A DNA stretch of 53,208 nt from Desulfobacterales bacterium (GTDB lineage Bacteria > Desulfobacterota > Desulfobacteria > Desulfobacterales > JAAELO01). The stretch spans positions 1-53,208 of the forward strand of contig JAAELO010000666.1 of the NCBI GenBank assembly GCA_024226555.1. The letters run 5' to 3'. The notes under the pieces are model-generated. The model searched no databases. It saw only the letters and a program-made list of their open reading frames with translations, and was not told where the DNA came from. Shown piece by piece: positions 43,884 to 52,288 of the stretch (position 1 is its first letter; each line of letters starts with the position of its first letter). The translations under genes were made by a program, and so were the position numbers.

Positions 43884-45254
43884 TCATTTGAGGGAATCAA
43901 GATCGTATTTTTTTATTTTTCTATATAAAGTAGCTTCACCAATTCGCAGAAGTACAGAAGCTTTTCTTCTGTTATTTTTACATATTTCAAGCGCTTTCTG
44001 TATAGCTTCTTTTTCATAGGATGCAAGACTGTGTTCTGAAACTATCTCTCCATCTTCATAACTGTTTTTCTCTTCATTTCCAGTTACATGTTCAGGAAGA
44101 TCTTCAGGATAAATCATTTTTTGAGAAGATACCGCAATACCCCTTCTGATAATATTTTCAAGTTCTCTTATGTTACCAGGCCAATTATATCTTTCTAAAT
44201 ATTGCATAGCCTCTTCGGAAATCTCTGATACTTTTGTAAAACCGGTTTTCAAACGATCAAGAAAATAGTTGGATAACAGGGAGATATCAGAAATTCTTTC
44301 GCTAAGAGGTGGTACTTCTAAAAGTAAAACATTCAAACGATAGTAGAGATCTTCCCTGAATCTCTTTTTTTCCACCTCTTTTTTAAGATCTCTGTTCGTT
44401 GCAGCAACTATCCTTACGTCAACAGAGTAACTCTTACTGCTTCCAACAGGTCTAACCTCTCTTTCCTGGATAGAACGCAACAGTTTAGCCTGTGTTGTTA
44501 AAGGCAGTTCGCCAATTTCATCAAAAAAAAGTGTTCCTTTATCAGCAGATCTAATTAATCCATCCGTTGAACTTATGGCACCGGTAAAAGCACCTTTTAT
44601 ATGTCCAAACAGTTCATTTTCAAAAACACTCTCATTAATTGAGGCACAGTCAACCGGAACAAAATTGTTTGTGTTCCTGATACTGTGGTGGTGAATTGCT
44701 CTTGCAACAAGCTCTTTACCTGTGCCGGTTTCTCCCTGAATCAGTATTGAGGTATCTGTTGGCCCAACTTTGCTTATCAACTCCTTAAGTTTTAAAACAG
44801 AAGTTGAGTTTCCAATAAGTCTATCAAATTCGAAATTTGTATCTGTTTTTTCTCTCAATCTGATGTTTTCGTTTTTAAGTGACCATATTTTGTAGATCTG
44901 TTTAACTCTGACAAGTAAACCTTCCACGGAAAAGGGCTTTTCAATAAAATCCATAGCTCCCTTTTTTATTGCTTTCACAGCATCAGAAATACCACCATGC
45001 CCGGTCAGCATAACAACCATAGTATTCGGATGACTTTCCATGATATTATCAAGAAGTTCCATGCCATTCATTAAAGGCATTTTCAGGTCAACAAGTGCCG
45101 CATCAATTCGCATGCTTTTAACAATTTTCAGGGCCTCCATACCATTAGATGCAGATTTAATATCATAATCTTCATCTATAAACGTTCTCTTGAGTGAAGA
45201 GACTACAGATTCTTCATCATCCACAATGAGTAATGTAAATTTTTTATCTATCAT
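43884..45254 (-). CDS. NtrC-family sigma-54 response regulator
   Basis: A 456-aa activator. Receiver domain with LLIVDDEESVVSSLKR and the acceptor Asp in ALVDLKMPLMNG. AAA+ domain: Walker A GETGTGKELVARA (about 169-181), the sigma-54 contact loop GAFTGA, Walker B GTLFFDEIGELP and the sensor region. C-terminal Fis-type helix-turn-helix: ICKNNRRKASVLLRIGEATL (about 427-446). It should open sigma-54 promoters when phosphorylated. Two -24/-12 sites flank its operon, one before the export operon and one before the divergent LruC gene. It is first in its three-gene operon. Confidence 0.96.
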   Translation of the reverse strand: MIDKKFTLLIVDDEESVVSSLKRTFIDEDYDIKSASNGMEALKIVKSMRIDAALVDLKMPLMNGMELLDNIMESHPNTMVVMLTGHGGISDAVKAIKKGAMDFIEKPFSVEGLLVRVKQIYKIWSLKNENIRLREKTDTNFEFDRLIGNSTSVLKLKELISKVGPTDTSILIQGETGTGKELVARAIHHHSIRNTNNFVPVDCASINESVFENELFGHIKGAFTGAISSTDGLIRSADKGTLFFDEIGELPLTTQAKLLRSIQEREVRPVGSSKSYSVDVRIVAATNRDLKKEVEKKRFREDLYYRLNVLLLEVPPLSERISDISLLSNYFLDRLKTGFTKVSEISEEAMQYLERYNWPGNIRELENIIRRGIAVSSQKMIYPEDLPEHVTGNEEKNSYEDGEIVSEHSLASYEKEAIQKALEICKNNRRKASVLLRIGEATLYRKIKKYDLDSLK

Positions 45255-45368
45255 AACGATTTGATTTACCTGTTTGATTTTAACAAAAAGTATAAATGTG
45301 CAAAATATCTCTCAAACGCTATCTGTTTATACTGTTTCTATGGAATTTGTTTTTTTTAAGACATATGC

Positions 45369-45385
45369 ATTATTAGAGATTGCCC
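45369..45385 (+). repeat. Solitary decayed MITE right end
   Basis: ATTATTAGAGATTGCCC, one base off the normal right end, with no left end nearby. It lies in the intergenic region between the activator and LruC genes. Confidence 0.5.
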
Positions 45386-45491
45386 AATGCATTATGTTTT
45401 TAATATTAGAAGCAATGGAACGATATGTCAATGTTTTAGAGCTGTTATAACTTTCCATTTCAAAATTAAATACTATATATATTTTTTTATC

Positions 45492-45507
45492 AGGCACACC
45501 CTTTGCA
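45492..45507 (+). promoter_or_regulatory. Sigma-54-type promoter of the LruC lipoprotein gene
   Basis: AGGCAC-ACCCT-TTGCA matches TGGCAC-N5-TTGCA except for the first base. GG (45493-45494) and GC (45505-45506) have the exact sigma-54 spacing. It is 38 bp before the ATG, in the intergenic region shared with the divergent NtrC-type gene. Confidence 0.7.
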
Positions 45508-45544
45508 ATCTGTAAGAAATAAAACTTTTTTAAAGGATAATTAA

Positions 45545-47608
45545 ATGAAACGTAAATGTATATTCCTGTTAATTATAATATTTCTATCAGGTTGTTCCGG
45601 CGGGGAGAATCCAGGTAACAATTCTAATAACAATATACCCGGATCAAATCCCGAAACTCTGGACCAGATCACAGTTCCGGATGGATTTGACTATACGATG
45701 ACAAAGATAATTAATATTGATTTAAGATTTACACTTAAAAATGGTGATTCACCTTCTAATACTAAAGTAAAGATATATACAAACAAACCTTCAAATGGAG
45801 GTGACCTTATTAAATCTGTATTAACTGATTCCAGCGGCGTTTATCGAACAAAGATTGAGATAGGAATACATTTGGAAAAGCTTTTTGTAGTATATGACTA
45901 TGTTGGATCAGTTGATGGTGAATGGTTAATTATTGATGGCGATACTGCATATTATGAAAGAAATGATCTTGCTTTCAGAGGATTAAATTTTCTGAATAAA
46001 ATATTAAGAAATACATCTCAAAAAGTCTATGCCTATTACACTCATCTTGGTTCAGACTATGAGTATCTGGGAAGTTTTGATGATGAAGGCGTTCCTGATT
46101 ATCTACAGTCTGTGGATGATGTTTTGACATTATCTTTTCTCGATGATGTAAATGCTTCTCTTCCTGAAAAAAAACCAGTTCCCGATTACCATCCCGACTA
46201 TATTGCTGATGGAGTTAATGCAAATACAATTCTGACTGAGGAAGCTGAAGTATGGATAACTTTTGTACATGAAGGTGCGGGTTATAAAAATGTTCTTGGA
46301 TACTATACTTACGACAAAAATGATCCTCCAAAAAAAAAATCTGATCTGAAAAATCTAAAAATAATATTTCCAAATACATCCTATAAAAATAGTGGTGGAG
46401 GTTTAGAGTCCGGAAATAAAGTTTATCTGGGGATATTTCCAAAAGACACAGTTATAGGATATTTTATTATTGCAGATGGCTGGGATAAGTATAACAAAAC
46501 CAATACAGATGGTCAGCAGATATTCTACTCAAACTCAGATTTCAATCCGGAAAAAAAAGCAGCTGACAAACGTCATAATGTCATGCTCTGGGACTCTGAA
46601 AGAGATATACTTCTTCTTGGGTTTGAAGATCTCAACAGAGCCAGAGGAAGTGATGATGATTTTAATGATGCCGTCTTTTTTCTTACAGTTAATCCCCCTA
46701 AGGCAGTTGATAAAACGAATCTCCAGGAAATTGATAAACCAAAAGACACAGATAGTGATGGTGTAAATGATATTTACGATGAATACCCAAATGATCCTTT
46801 ACGTGCCTTTAATAACTATTATCCATCCCAAAACAGCACTGGAACACTGGCATTTGAAGATCTGTGGCCATCAAAGGGAGATTATGATTTTAATGATCTG
46901 GTAATAGCATATAATTATCAATATGTAACAAATGCTTCAACAGAGATAGTCGAAATATTTGCAGATTTCACTATAAAAGCTGTTGGAGCAGGTTTTAGAA
47001 ATGGCTTTGGGTTTGAAATCCCAGTTCCATATACCACTGTTTCATCGGTTACCGGAAATTCCATTAAACAGAACTACATCAAACTTAATACCAACGGAAC
47101 TGAACAGAACAATGAAAATACAGTTATTATAGTCAGTGATAATATAAACAGAATGATAACCAAACCAAACGGACATTTTATAAATACTGAAAAAAATGCA
47201 CCTTATGTTGATCCTGTCTCTTTTAATGTTACTATTAGCTTTAGTACACCTGTTAAACTGACAGATGCAGGGCCACCCCCGTTTAATCCATTTATAATTG
47301 TTAATCAGGATAGAAGTAAAGAGGTCCATCTGCCAGGAAAAAATAACACAGATCTTGCAGATACACAGCTTTTTGGACAATTCGATGACAAAACTGTTCT
47401 AAATGAGAAGTACTACATCACAGAAAATAATCTTCCCTGGGCCCTGAATATTCCCTATGAGTTCAAACACCTTAGAGAAAGGGTATCAATAGACAGGGGT
47501 TACCTTAAATTCACCGAGTGGGCAAAAAGCGGTGGATCTGTGTATAGCGACTGGTATTTAGATGGCACAGGTAAAAGAGATCATAAAAATATTTATGAGA
47601 TTCCTTAG
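45545..47608 (+). CDS. LruC-domain lipoprotein with DUF4114-like domain
   Basis: A 687-aa surface-type lipoprotein. The signal peptide ends in the lipobox FLSGC-SGG (Cys at about residue 17), followed by an Asn-rich spacer. The middle contains a DUF4114-like pattern ending LGFEDLNRARGSDDDFNDAV (about 360-379). The C-terminal half has DTDSDGVNDIYDEYPNDP (a calcium-loop-like repeat) and the LruC pattern TLAFEDLWPSKGDYDFNDLV. Many Asp-rich loops suggest calcium binding. An adhesion or matrix role is inferred. The last codons and stop derive from a MITE end. A sigma-54-type promoter precedes it. Confidence 0.85.
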   Translation: MKRKCIFLLIIIFLSGCSGGENPGNNSNNNIPGSNPETLDQITVPDGFDYTMTKIINIDLRFTLKNGDSPSNTKVKIYTNKPSNGGDLIKSVLTDSSGVYRTKIEIGIHLEKLFVVYDYVGSVDGEWLIIDGDTAYYERNDLAFRGLNFLNKILRNTSQKVYAYYTHLGSDYEYLGSFDDEGVPDYLQSVDDVLTLSFLDDVNASLPEKKPVPDYHPDYIADGVNANTILTEEAEVWITFVHEGAGYKNVLGYYTYDKNDPPKKKSDLKNLKIIFPNTSYKNSGGGLESGNKVYLGIFPKDTVIGYFIIADGWDKYNKTNTDGQQIFYSNSDFNPEKKAADKRHNVMLWDSERDILLLGFEDLNRARGSDDDFNDAVFFLTVNPPKAVDKTNLQEIDKPKDTDSDGVNDIYDEYPNDPLRAFNNYYPSQNSTGTLAFEDLWPSKGDYDFNDLVIAYNYQYVTNASTEIVEIFADFTIKAVGAGFRNGFGFEIPVPYTTVSSVTGNSIKQNYIKLNTNGTEQNNENTVIIVSDNINRMITKPNGHFINTEKNAPYVDPVSFNVTISFSTPVKLTDAGPPPFNPFIIVNQDRSKEVHLPGKNNTDLADTQLFGQFDDKTVLNEKYYITENNLPWALNIPYEFKHLRERVSIDRGYLKFTEWAKSGGSVYSDWYLDGTGKRDHKNIYEIP

Positions 47609-47633
47609 TCTCATAGAGGGAACCTCTAATAAT
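47600..47633. repeat. Fused MITE ends at the lipoprotein-galE junction
   Basis: GAGATTCC-TTAG (a decayed right end, supplying the lipoprotein stop) is followed 8 bp later by GGGAACCTCTAATAAT, a left end. No interior remains. The galE ribosome site follows directly. Confidence 0.55.
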
Positions 47634-47648
47634 AAAGGAGTAATGAAA

Positions 47649-48698
47649 ATGAAAATACTTGTAACAGGCGGGGCCGGATATATTGGATCTCACATGGTTA
47701 GGATGCTTCTTGAACAAGGAGTAGACGTTGTGGTTATAGATAACTTTTCAACGGGAAACTGGAATGAAGAGGGTAGAATTATTGAGGGAAATTTTGGAGA
47801 TATGGAACTTCTTGAAAAAATCTTCTCAACTGAAAAATTTGATGGAGTGATTCACCTTGCAGCATCGTCCAGTGTAGAAGAATCTGTATTACATCCTGTG
47901 GAATATTATAAAAACAATGTACTAAATACACTGAATCTTCTTGATGTTATGATAAAATATGGTGTCTCTAAATTTATCTTTTCATCAACAGCAGCTGTAT
48001 ACGGTGAACCGGATTACTTCCCAATAGATGAAAAACACAAGGTTCATCCAGTAAACCCTTATGGTCAAACAAAACTATTCATTGAAGAAACACTTAAGTT
48101 CTATGAAGAGGCATATGGATTAAGTTCAGTAAGTTTAAGGTTTTTTAATGCCGCCGGAGCATCACCCTGTGGCAGTATTGGCGAGAACAGAGCTGTGGAA
48201 ACTCATCTCATTCCGATTATTCTTAAGGTAGCAAAAGGAATCCGCAAAAATCTCTCAATTTTTGGAACAAATTACAATACAAAAGATGGCACATGTAAAA
48301 GGGACTATGTCCATGTGTCAGATCTTTGTAACGCTCACACACTTGCTCTGAAATATATTGATGAAAAACCAGGAAGTCACATCTTTAATCTTGGTACAGG
48401 AAGCGGATATTCAGTTAAAGAGGTGATAGATACAGTAGAAAAAGTCACTGGAAAAGAGATAACAGTTGAAAGTAAAACAAGAAGAGCAGGTGATCCCGAA
48501 AAACTTGTGGCTAATTATGAGAAAGCCTTTAAACATCTGGGGTGGAAACCACTGTTTGGGTTAAAAGAGATAATTCAACATTCATGGAACTGGGAACAAA
48601 ATTTACAAGCTCAAAAACAAAGAATGAAAATGAAAAAAAATGCCCCGGCGAGGAGCCAAACATTTGATAAACAGGCATTAACATTTTCAGCAATCTAA
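47649..48698 (+). CDS. galE: UDP-glucose 4-epimerase
   Basis: A 349-aa extended SDR that interconverts UDP-glucose and UDP-galactose, or the GlcNAc/GalNAc pair. It has the NAD motif VTGGAGYIGSH (about 5-15), VIHLAASSSVEESV, the catalytic YGQTK (Tyr-x3-Lys) and the substrate loop RFFNAAGASPCG. The start at 47649 is preferred over 47643 or a longer frame because AGGAG (47636-47640) is 8 bp upstream. The last 35 residues are a Lys/Arg-rich tail not typical of the family. It would supply sugar nucleotide for the nearby synthase; 29 bp separate it from the next gene. Confidence 0.93.
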   Translation: MKILVTGGAGYIGSHMVRMLLEQGVDVVVIDNFSTGNWNEEGRIIEGNFGDMELLEKIFSTEKFDGVIHLAASSSVEESVLHPVEYYKNNVLNTLNLLDVMIKYGVSKFIFSSTAAVYGEPDYFPIDEKHKVHPVNPYGQTKLFIEETLKFYEEAYGLSSVSLRFFNAAGASPCGSIGENRAVETHLIPIILKVAKGIRKNLSIFGTNYNTKDGTCKRDYVHVSDLCNAHTLALKYIDEKPGSHIFNLGTGSGYSVKEVIDTVEKVTGKEITVESKTRRAGDPEKLVANYEKAFKHLGWKPLFGLKEIIQHSWNWEQNLQAQKQRMKMKKNAPARSQTFDKQALTFSAI

Positions 48699-48727
48699 AA
48701 AAAGACCTACTAACAGGAGATTTAAAT

Positions 48728-49870
48728 ATGAAAACTACAATAACAGCAATAAAAGCAGACATCGGAAGTATTGGTGGTCATATCTGTCCAAGTAAAAAAT
48801 TACTGACATCTGTTGAAAATTATATAAAAGAGTATAAAAAAGACCTGATAGTTGACTATAGAATCAGCTACACAGGTGATGATATCGCTTTTCTTTTCAC
48901 ACATTTTCTTGGAAAAGATAATAAAGATGTTCATAAACTTGCATGGGATACTTTTAAATACGGTTCAGAGGTTGCCGAATCACAAGGACTTTATGGTGCA
49001 GGCCAGGATCTGTTAAAAGATTCCTTTTCCGGAAATGTTAAAGGAATGGGACCGGCAGTTGCAGAACTATCATTTAAAGAACGACCAAATGAACCTTTTC
49101 TCTTTTTTGCAGCAGATAAAACAGATCCCGGAGCATATAATCTTCCCATGTATCTCTCATTTTCAGATCCAATGTACAACTCTGGTTTGATATTATCATC
49201 TCCCATGTCAAAGGGTTTCAGATTCAAAATTATGGATGTGTCACACACCGAAAACGACAGATTGATAGAACTTAATACACCCGAAGATCTATATGATATT
49301 GCATCTCTTCTGAGAGACCCTGAGAGGTTTGTTGTAGAGAGCATAGATTCAGTTGATTCCGGTGAACAGGCAGTATCAGTCAGTACCACAAGATTACGTA
49401 ACATCGCAGGTAAATACACAGGTAAAGATGACCCAATAGCACTTGTACGTGTGCAGGGATCCTTTCCAGCTACTGGTGAGGTCCTTGCACCGTACAACAT
49501 CGGGCCATATGTTGCCGGTTTTATGCGTGGAAGTCATACAGGTCCTCTCATGCCGGTAAAACAGAACACTTCAGTTTCATTTTTTGACGGACCTCCCGTT
49601 GTTTCATGCGCAGCATACTGCGTAAGGGATGGAATCCTGACTGAACCAGTAGACGCATTTGATCATCCATACTGGGATCAGGTCCGAACCCGCATTTCAG
49701 AAAAAGCCACAGAGATAAGAAAACAGGGTTTTTTTGGAAATGCCATGCTTCCATACAGCGAACTTGAATATGGTGGAATTGTTGAAAAGTTAGATAAACT
49801 CGAACAGCAGTTTTATAACAGAGATAAAGATGTTTTGTCTGAAGTTGAAGAAACAGATATGGTGTCTTGA
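48728..49870 (+). CDS. fbp: Fructose-1,6-bisphosphate aldolase/phosphatase, archaeal type
   Basis: A 380-aa enzyme of the bifunctional class V family. It makes fructose 6-phosphate from triose phosphates in one active site. Seen are the invariant start TTITAIKADIGSIGGHICPS, SYTGDDIAFLFTH, GPAVAELSF, FFAADKTDPGAYNLP and APYNIGPYVAGFMRGSHTGP, which includes the Schiff-base/metal region. The length matches archaeal and thermophile enzymes. Here it lies inside a sugar-nucleotide/polysaccharide gene set, where it could direct gluconeogenic carbon to hexose phosphate. AGGAGA precedes the ATG. Confidence 0.95.
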   Translation: MKTTITAIKADIGSIGGHICPSKKLLTSVENYIKEYKKDLIVDYRISYTGDDIAFLFTHFLGKDNKDVHKLAWDTFKYGSEVAESQGLYGAGQDLLKDSFSGNVKGMGPAVAELSFKERPNEPFLFFAADKTDPGAYNLPMYLSFSDPMYNSGLILSSPMSKGFRFKIMDVSHTENDRLIELNTPEDLYDIASLLRDPERFVVESIDSVDSGEQAVSVSTTRLRNIAGKYTGKDDPIALVRVQGSFPATGEVLAPYNIGPYVAGFMRGSHTGPLMPVKQNTSVSFFDGPPVVSCAAYCVRDGILTEPVDAFDHPYWDQVRTRISEKATEIRKQGFFGNAMLPYSELEYGGIVEKLDKLEQQFYNRDKDVLSEVEETDMVS

Positions 49871-49886
49871 TAGTTCGACTGTTTAA

Positions 49887-49916
49887 GGCCCCCAACCGGA
49901 AGGTTTTAAGGGGGCC
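49887..49916 (+). other. GC-rich hairpin between fbp and the glycosyltransferase gene
   Basis: GGCCCCC (49887-49893) pairs with GGGGGCC (49910-49916), with AACC/GGTT continuing the stem. No T-run follows, so it is not a classical terminator. It may stabilise or attenuate the transcript between the two genes. Confidence 0.55.
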
Positions 49917-49993
49917 AGACAGAATAAAAAAAATCTCATAAATAATAAACTATTATCAACCGGTAGAGATTTTTATGACAGGAGGAAAAGCTA

Positions 49994-51508
49994 ATGATAA
50001 CAAATTATGCATCTATATTAGGAGTTCCAATTGATAATATTACAACAGAGGATATAACAGAGAAAATATTCGGATATATGGATTCATATAAAGAAAATCC
50101 TGTACCCAAATATATCGCAACTGTTAATACCGATTTTATAATAAACACAATGTCATTAATGTTTAACCGAGTTCGCCACCCAGAGCTTCTTAATATCTTA
50201 AGAAAGTCAGATATTGTTACAGCCGACGGAATGCCTCTTTTATGGGCTTCAAAACTTTTAAACAGTCCATTAAAGGAGCGAATCACAGGGTCAGATCTTC
50301 TGCCTCTGTTAACTGAAAAATGTTCACATAAAAAAAGATCAGTCTACTTTCTTGGTGGTGCAAAAGATTCAGCCAGAAGAGCTTCTGAAATACTTGAGAA
50401 AAAATATCCGGATCTAAAAATTGCCGGTTATACATCTCCTTTTATTACTATTTCAGGAGATGCCCTGGAGGATTCCCTTGAATCTGACAAAAAGCTTGTT
50501 GAAAAGATAAATAAAACGCGCCCTGATATTCTATTTATAGGCTTAGGTAATCCCAAACAGGAGATATGGTTTCAAAGGAACAAGCACCTCTTAAAGGTTC
50601 CCGTTTCCATTGGCATAGGTGGAAGTTATGACTTTATAACAGGTGATACTAAAAGAGCCCCCAAATGGATGCAAAAATCCGGATTGGAGTGGTTATATCG
50701 TCTTAAAGAGGACCCATTTCGGCTCTGGAAAAGATATCTTAATGACTTTGTAAGATTTGGTATTCAGATAACACCAGCAATAGTTCAGAATCTAATAAAT
50801 CGAATAAAATATAAAGTATACGGAAAGCATTATCATGTGAAAATTACAAGAAGATATGATGCTGTAACCAATGTCATTAATGTATATATTAAACTTCCAA
50901 ACCCTTTTTATGCAGATGATCTTATTAAGATAGAAAAAGAGTTAAAAGAAAAGAAAGGAAAAAAAATAAATTTTATATTTAGCTTTATAAATGTGGATTT
51001 CATCAACTCCTATGCTATCGGATTTTTAATGAATGCATTCCGCAAAATAGAGAAATCCGGGAATAAAATCTTTATCGTTGATATTTCAAAGAGAATCAAA
51101 AACGTGATGGTGGTAAATCATGCCTGGGATTACTTCACAGAATATGTCTGCAAGGATTACCCCGAAGTCCAAAGCAGAAGTAGAAATGGTAAAAGTACAA
51201 AAAGTTTTAAATACTCCTTTGATTCAAAAAAAGACACAGTGAATGTTAATATGCATGGTGAGCTTGATGCCAAAGAGATGTCTAAACTAAAAATTGATGA
51301 GATAGCAAATAACATAGGTGATAAAAAGTGTAATTTTAACCTTAAGAAACTACGGTTTATCGATAGTTCAGGTGTCATACTCTTTATTAAATTACGTAAA
51401 ATTCTTTCAGAAAAGAACAGGAACTTTACAATAAGCGATATGAACAGAAACGTAAAACAAACCTTTCATACCACAAAATTATTCAGCTTATTCAATGTTG
51501 TGGGGTGA
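49994..51508 (+). CDS. WecG/TagA glycosyltransferase fused to two STAS domains
   Basis: A 504-aa fusion. Residues about 1-245 are a WecG/TagA/CpsF-type GT26 enzyme: IVTADGMPLLWASKLL (about 75-90), ITGSDLLPLL, GLGNPKQEIWFQRN, and RAPKWMQKSGLEWLYRLKED. Such enzymes add a ManNAc(A)-type sugar to a lipid-linked acceptor. After a linker come two STAS-like domains (about 285-380 and 395-504). The second has LRFIDSSGVILFIKLRKIL, with the Ser position that anti-sigma kinases phosphorylate; the first has INSYAIG in its place. GGAGG is 8 bp before the ATG. This domain combination is unusual. Confidence 0.9.
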   Translation: MITNYASILGVPIDNITTEDITEKIFGYMDSYKENPVPKYIATVNTDFIINTMSLMFNRVRHPELLNILRKSDIVTADGMPLLWASKLLNSPLKERITGSDLLPLLTEKCSHKKRSVYFLGGAKDSARRASEILEKKYPDLKIAGYTSPFITISGDALEDSLESDKKLVEKINKTRPDILFIGLGNPKQEIWFQRNKHLLKVPVSIGIGGSYDFITGDTKRAPKWMQKSGLEWLYRLKEDPFRLWKRYLNDFVRFGIQITPAIVQNLINRIKYKVYGKHYHVKITRRYDAVTNVINVYIKLPNPFYADDLIKIEKELKEKKGKKINFIFSFINVDFINSYAIGFLMNAFRKIEKSGNKIFIVDISKRIKNVMVVNHAWDYFTEYVCKDYPEVQSRSRNGKSTKSFKYSFDSKKDTVNVNMHGELDAKEMSKLKIDEIANNIGDKKCNFNLKKLRFIDSSGVILFIKLRKILSEKNRNFTISDMNRNVKQTFHTTKLFSLFNVVG

Positions 51509-51787
51509 AAAAGCTTAATATGGTTATTTTTTTATTTTAGTCATTTACAGCTAATTAACGATTGGTCGTCATTACACAGAATCCAATATCAGAACCCAGA
51601 TGTTTTTATTTGAATTTTCTATCCATTGTCCTTGTTTGATTTTATATTTGCTACACAGTCTAAGGCACAATTCTCTATTTTTTTGAATAAATCAAAAAAA
51701 TTCTGTGAATGAAAAATGAAATTTAAAATAAAATTTTCAAAAATGATTAAAAAAAGTGAAGGGTTTAAAAAATAATTAATTATTTCC
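51509..51787. other. Intergenic region, no gene seen
   Basis: AT-rich spacer after the WecG-STAS gene. A 98-codon minus-strand frame here has no ribosome site and runs through low-complexity sequence, so it is not called. Confidence 0.4.
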
Positions 51788-51816
51788 TTGAAATTGTTAA
51801 ACCTAACGGATAATGT
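51788..51816 (+). promoter_or_regulatory. Promoter of the small Cys-rich gene
   Basis: TTGAAA (51788-51793), a 17-bp spacer, then TAATGT (51811-51816). Spacing is ideal for sigma-70. A leader with a long hairpin follows. Confidence 0.5.
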
Positions 51817-51856
51817 TTTAACTGGTTGTATCAAAATTTGTATTAATTGTACCCGC

Positions 51857-51892
51857 GAGTCAACATGGAAGTGCAACCTTCCACATTGACTC
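51857..51892 (+). promoter_or_regulatory. Leader hairpin before the small Cys-rich gene
   Basis: GAGTCAACATGGAAG (51857-51871) and CTTCCACATTGACTC (51878-51892) form a 15-bp stem with one 2-nt mismatch and a 6-nt loop. It lies between the promoter and the ribosome site. It is not followed by T, so a regulatory or stabilising structure is more likely than a terminator. Confidence 0.6.
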
Positions 51893-51926
51893 TGAACAGA
51901 AATCTTCTCAACCAAGGAGAAAATTA

Positions 51927-52118
51927 ATGCCTGTAATCTTTTTTACAGAAAGTCCACCATTCCGTCAACGCCTCTTTCACACGCCGGGGCAGTTTTTTCA
52001 CTCAAACACTATAAAAACAGGACAAAAAACACACATGGAAACTGTTACAAATGCACCTCCGGTTTGTAAGTCTTGCGCTTTTTCTGAACTGTGTATACCT
52101 GATTGTTGGGTGAATTGA
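51927..52118 (+). CDS. Small Cys-rich protein, FNR-like cysteine motif
   Basis: A 63-aa ORF with no recognised family. AAGGAG lies 7 bp before the ATG, and a plausible promoter and leader hairpin lie upstream, which favours a real gene. The last 17 residues are VCKSCAFSELCIPDCWV plus Asn, with C47, C50, C56 and C60. The C-x2-C-x5-C spacing and the CIP following it match the iron-sulfur motif at the start of FNR regulators. The rest of FNR is absent. It could be an iron-sulfur or zinc micro-protein, or a truncated regulator relic. Its N-terminus is aromatic and basic. Confidence 0.5.
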   Translation: MPVIFFTESPPFRQRLFHTPGQFFHSNTIKTGQKTHMETVTNAPPVCKSCAFSELCIPDCWVN

Positions 52119-52288
52119 ACTGGGTCGACATAAAAATACTTAGTTTTTTTGCTCTGGAAAAACAATAGATTTTTTTATGTCATAAAGAATTATTTCCAGT
52201 ATTTTTTGAGGAATAAACAGTAACTGAAGTATTTCTCAATCATCAAGTATAAAATATAAATATTACTGACATACCTTAGATCGATTAT
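52119..52288. other. Convergent intergenic region
   Basis: Spacer between the small Cys-rich gene and the convergent endonuclease gene. No clear terminator hairpin or repeat was found. Confidence 0.35.

Noticed and set aside
49887-49916. Terminator after fbp
   Set aside because: Strong GC stem but no T-tract follows; listed as a hairpin only.
51619-51915. 98-codon minus-strand frame
   Set aside because: Overlaps the promoter and leader hairpin of the small Cys-rich gene on the other strand; low-complexity residues and no ribosome site.
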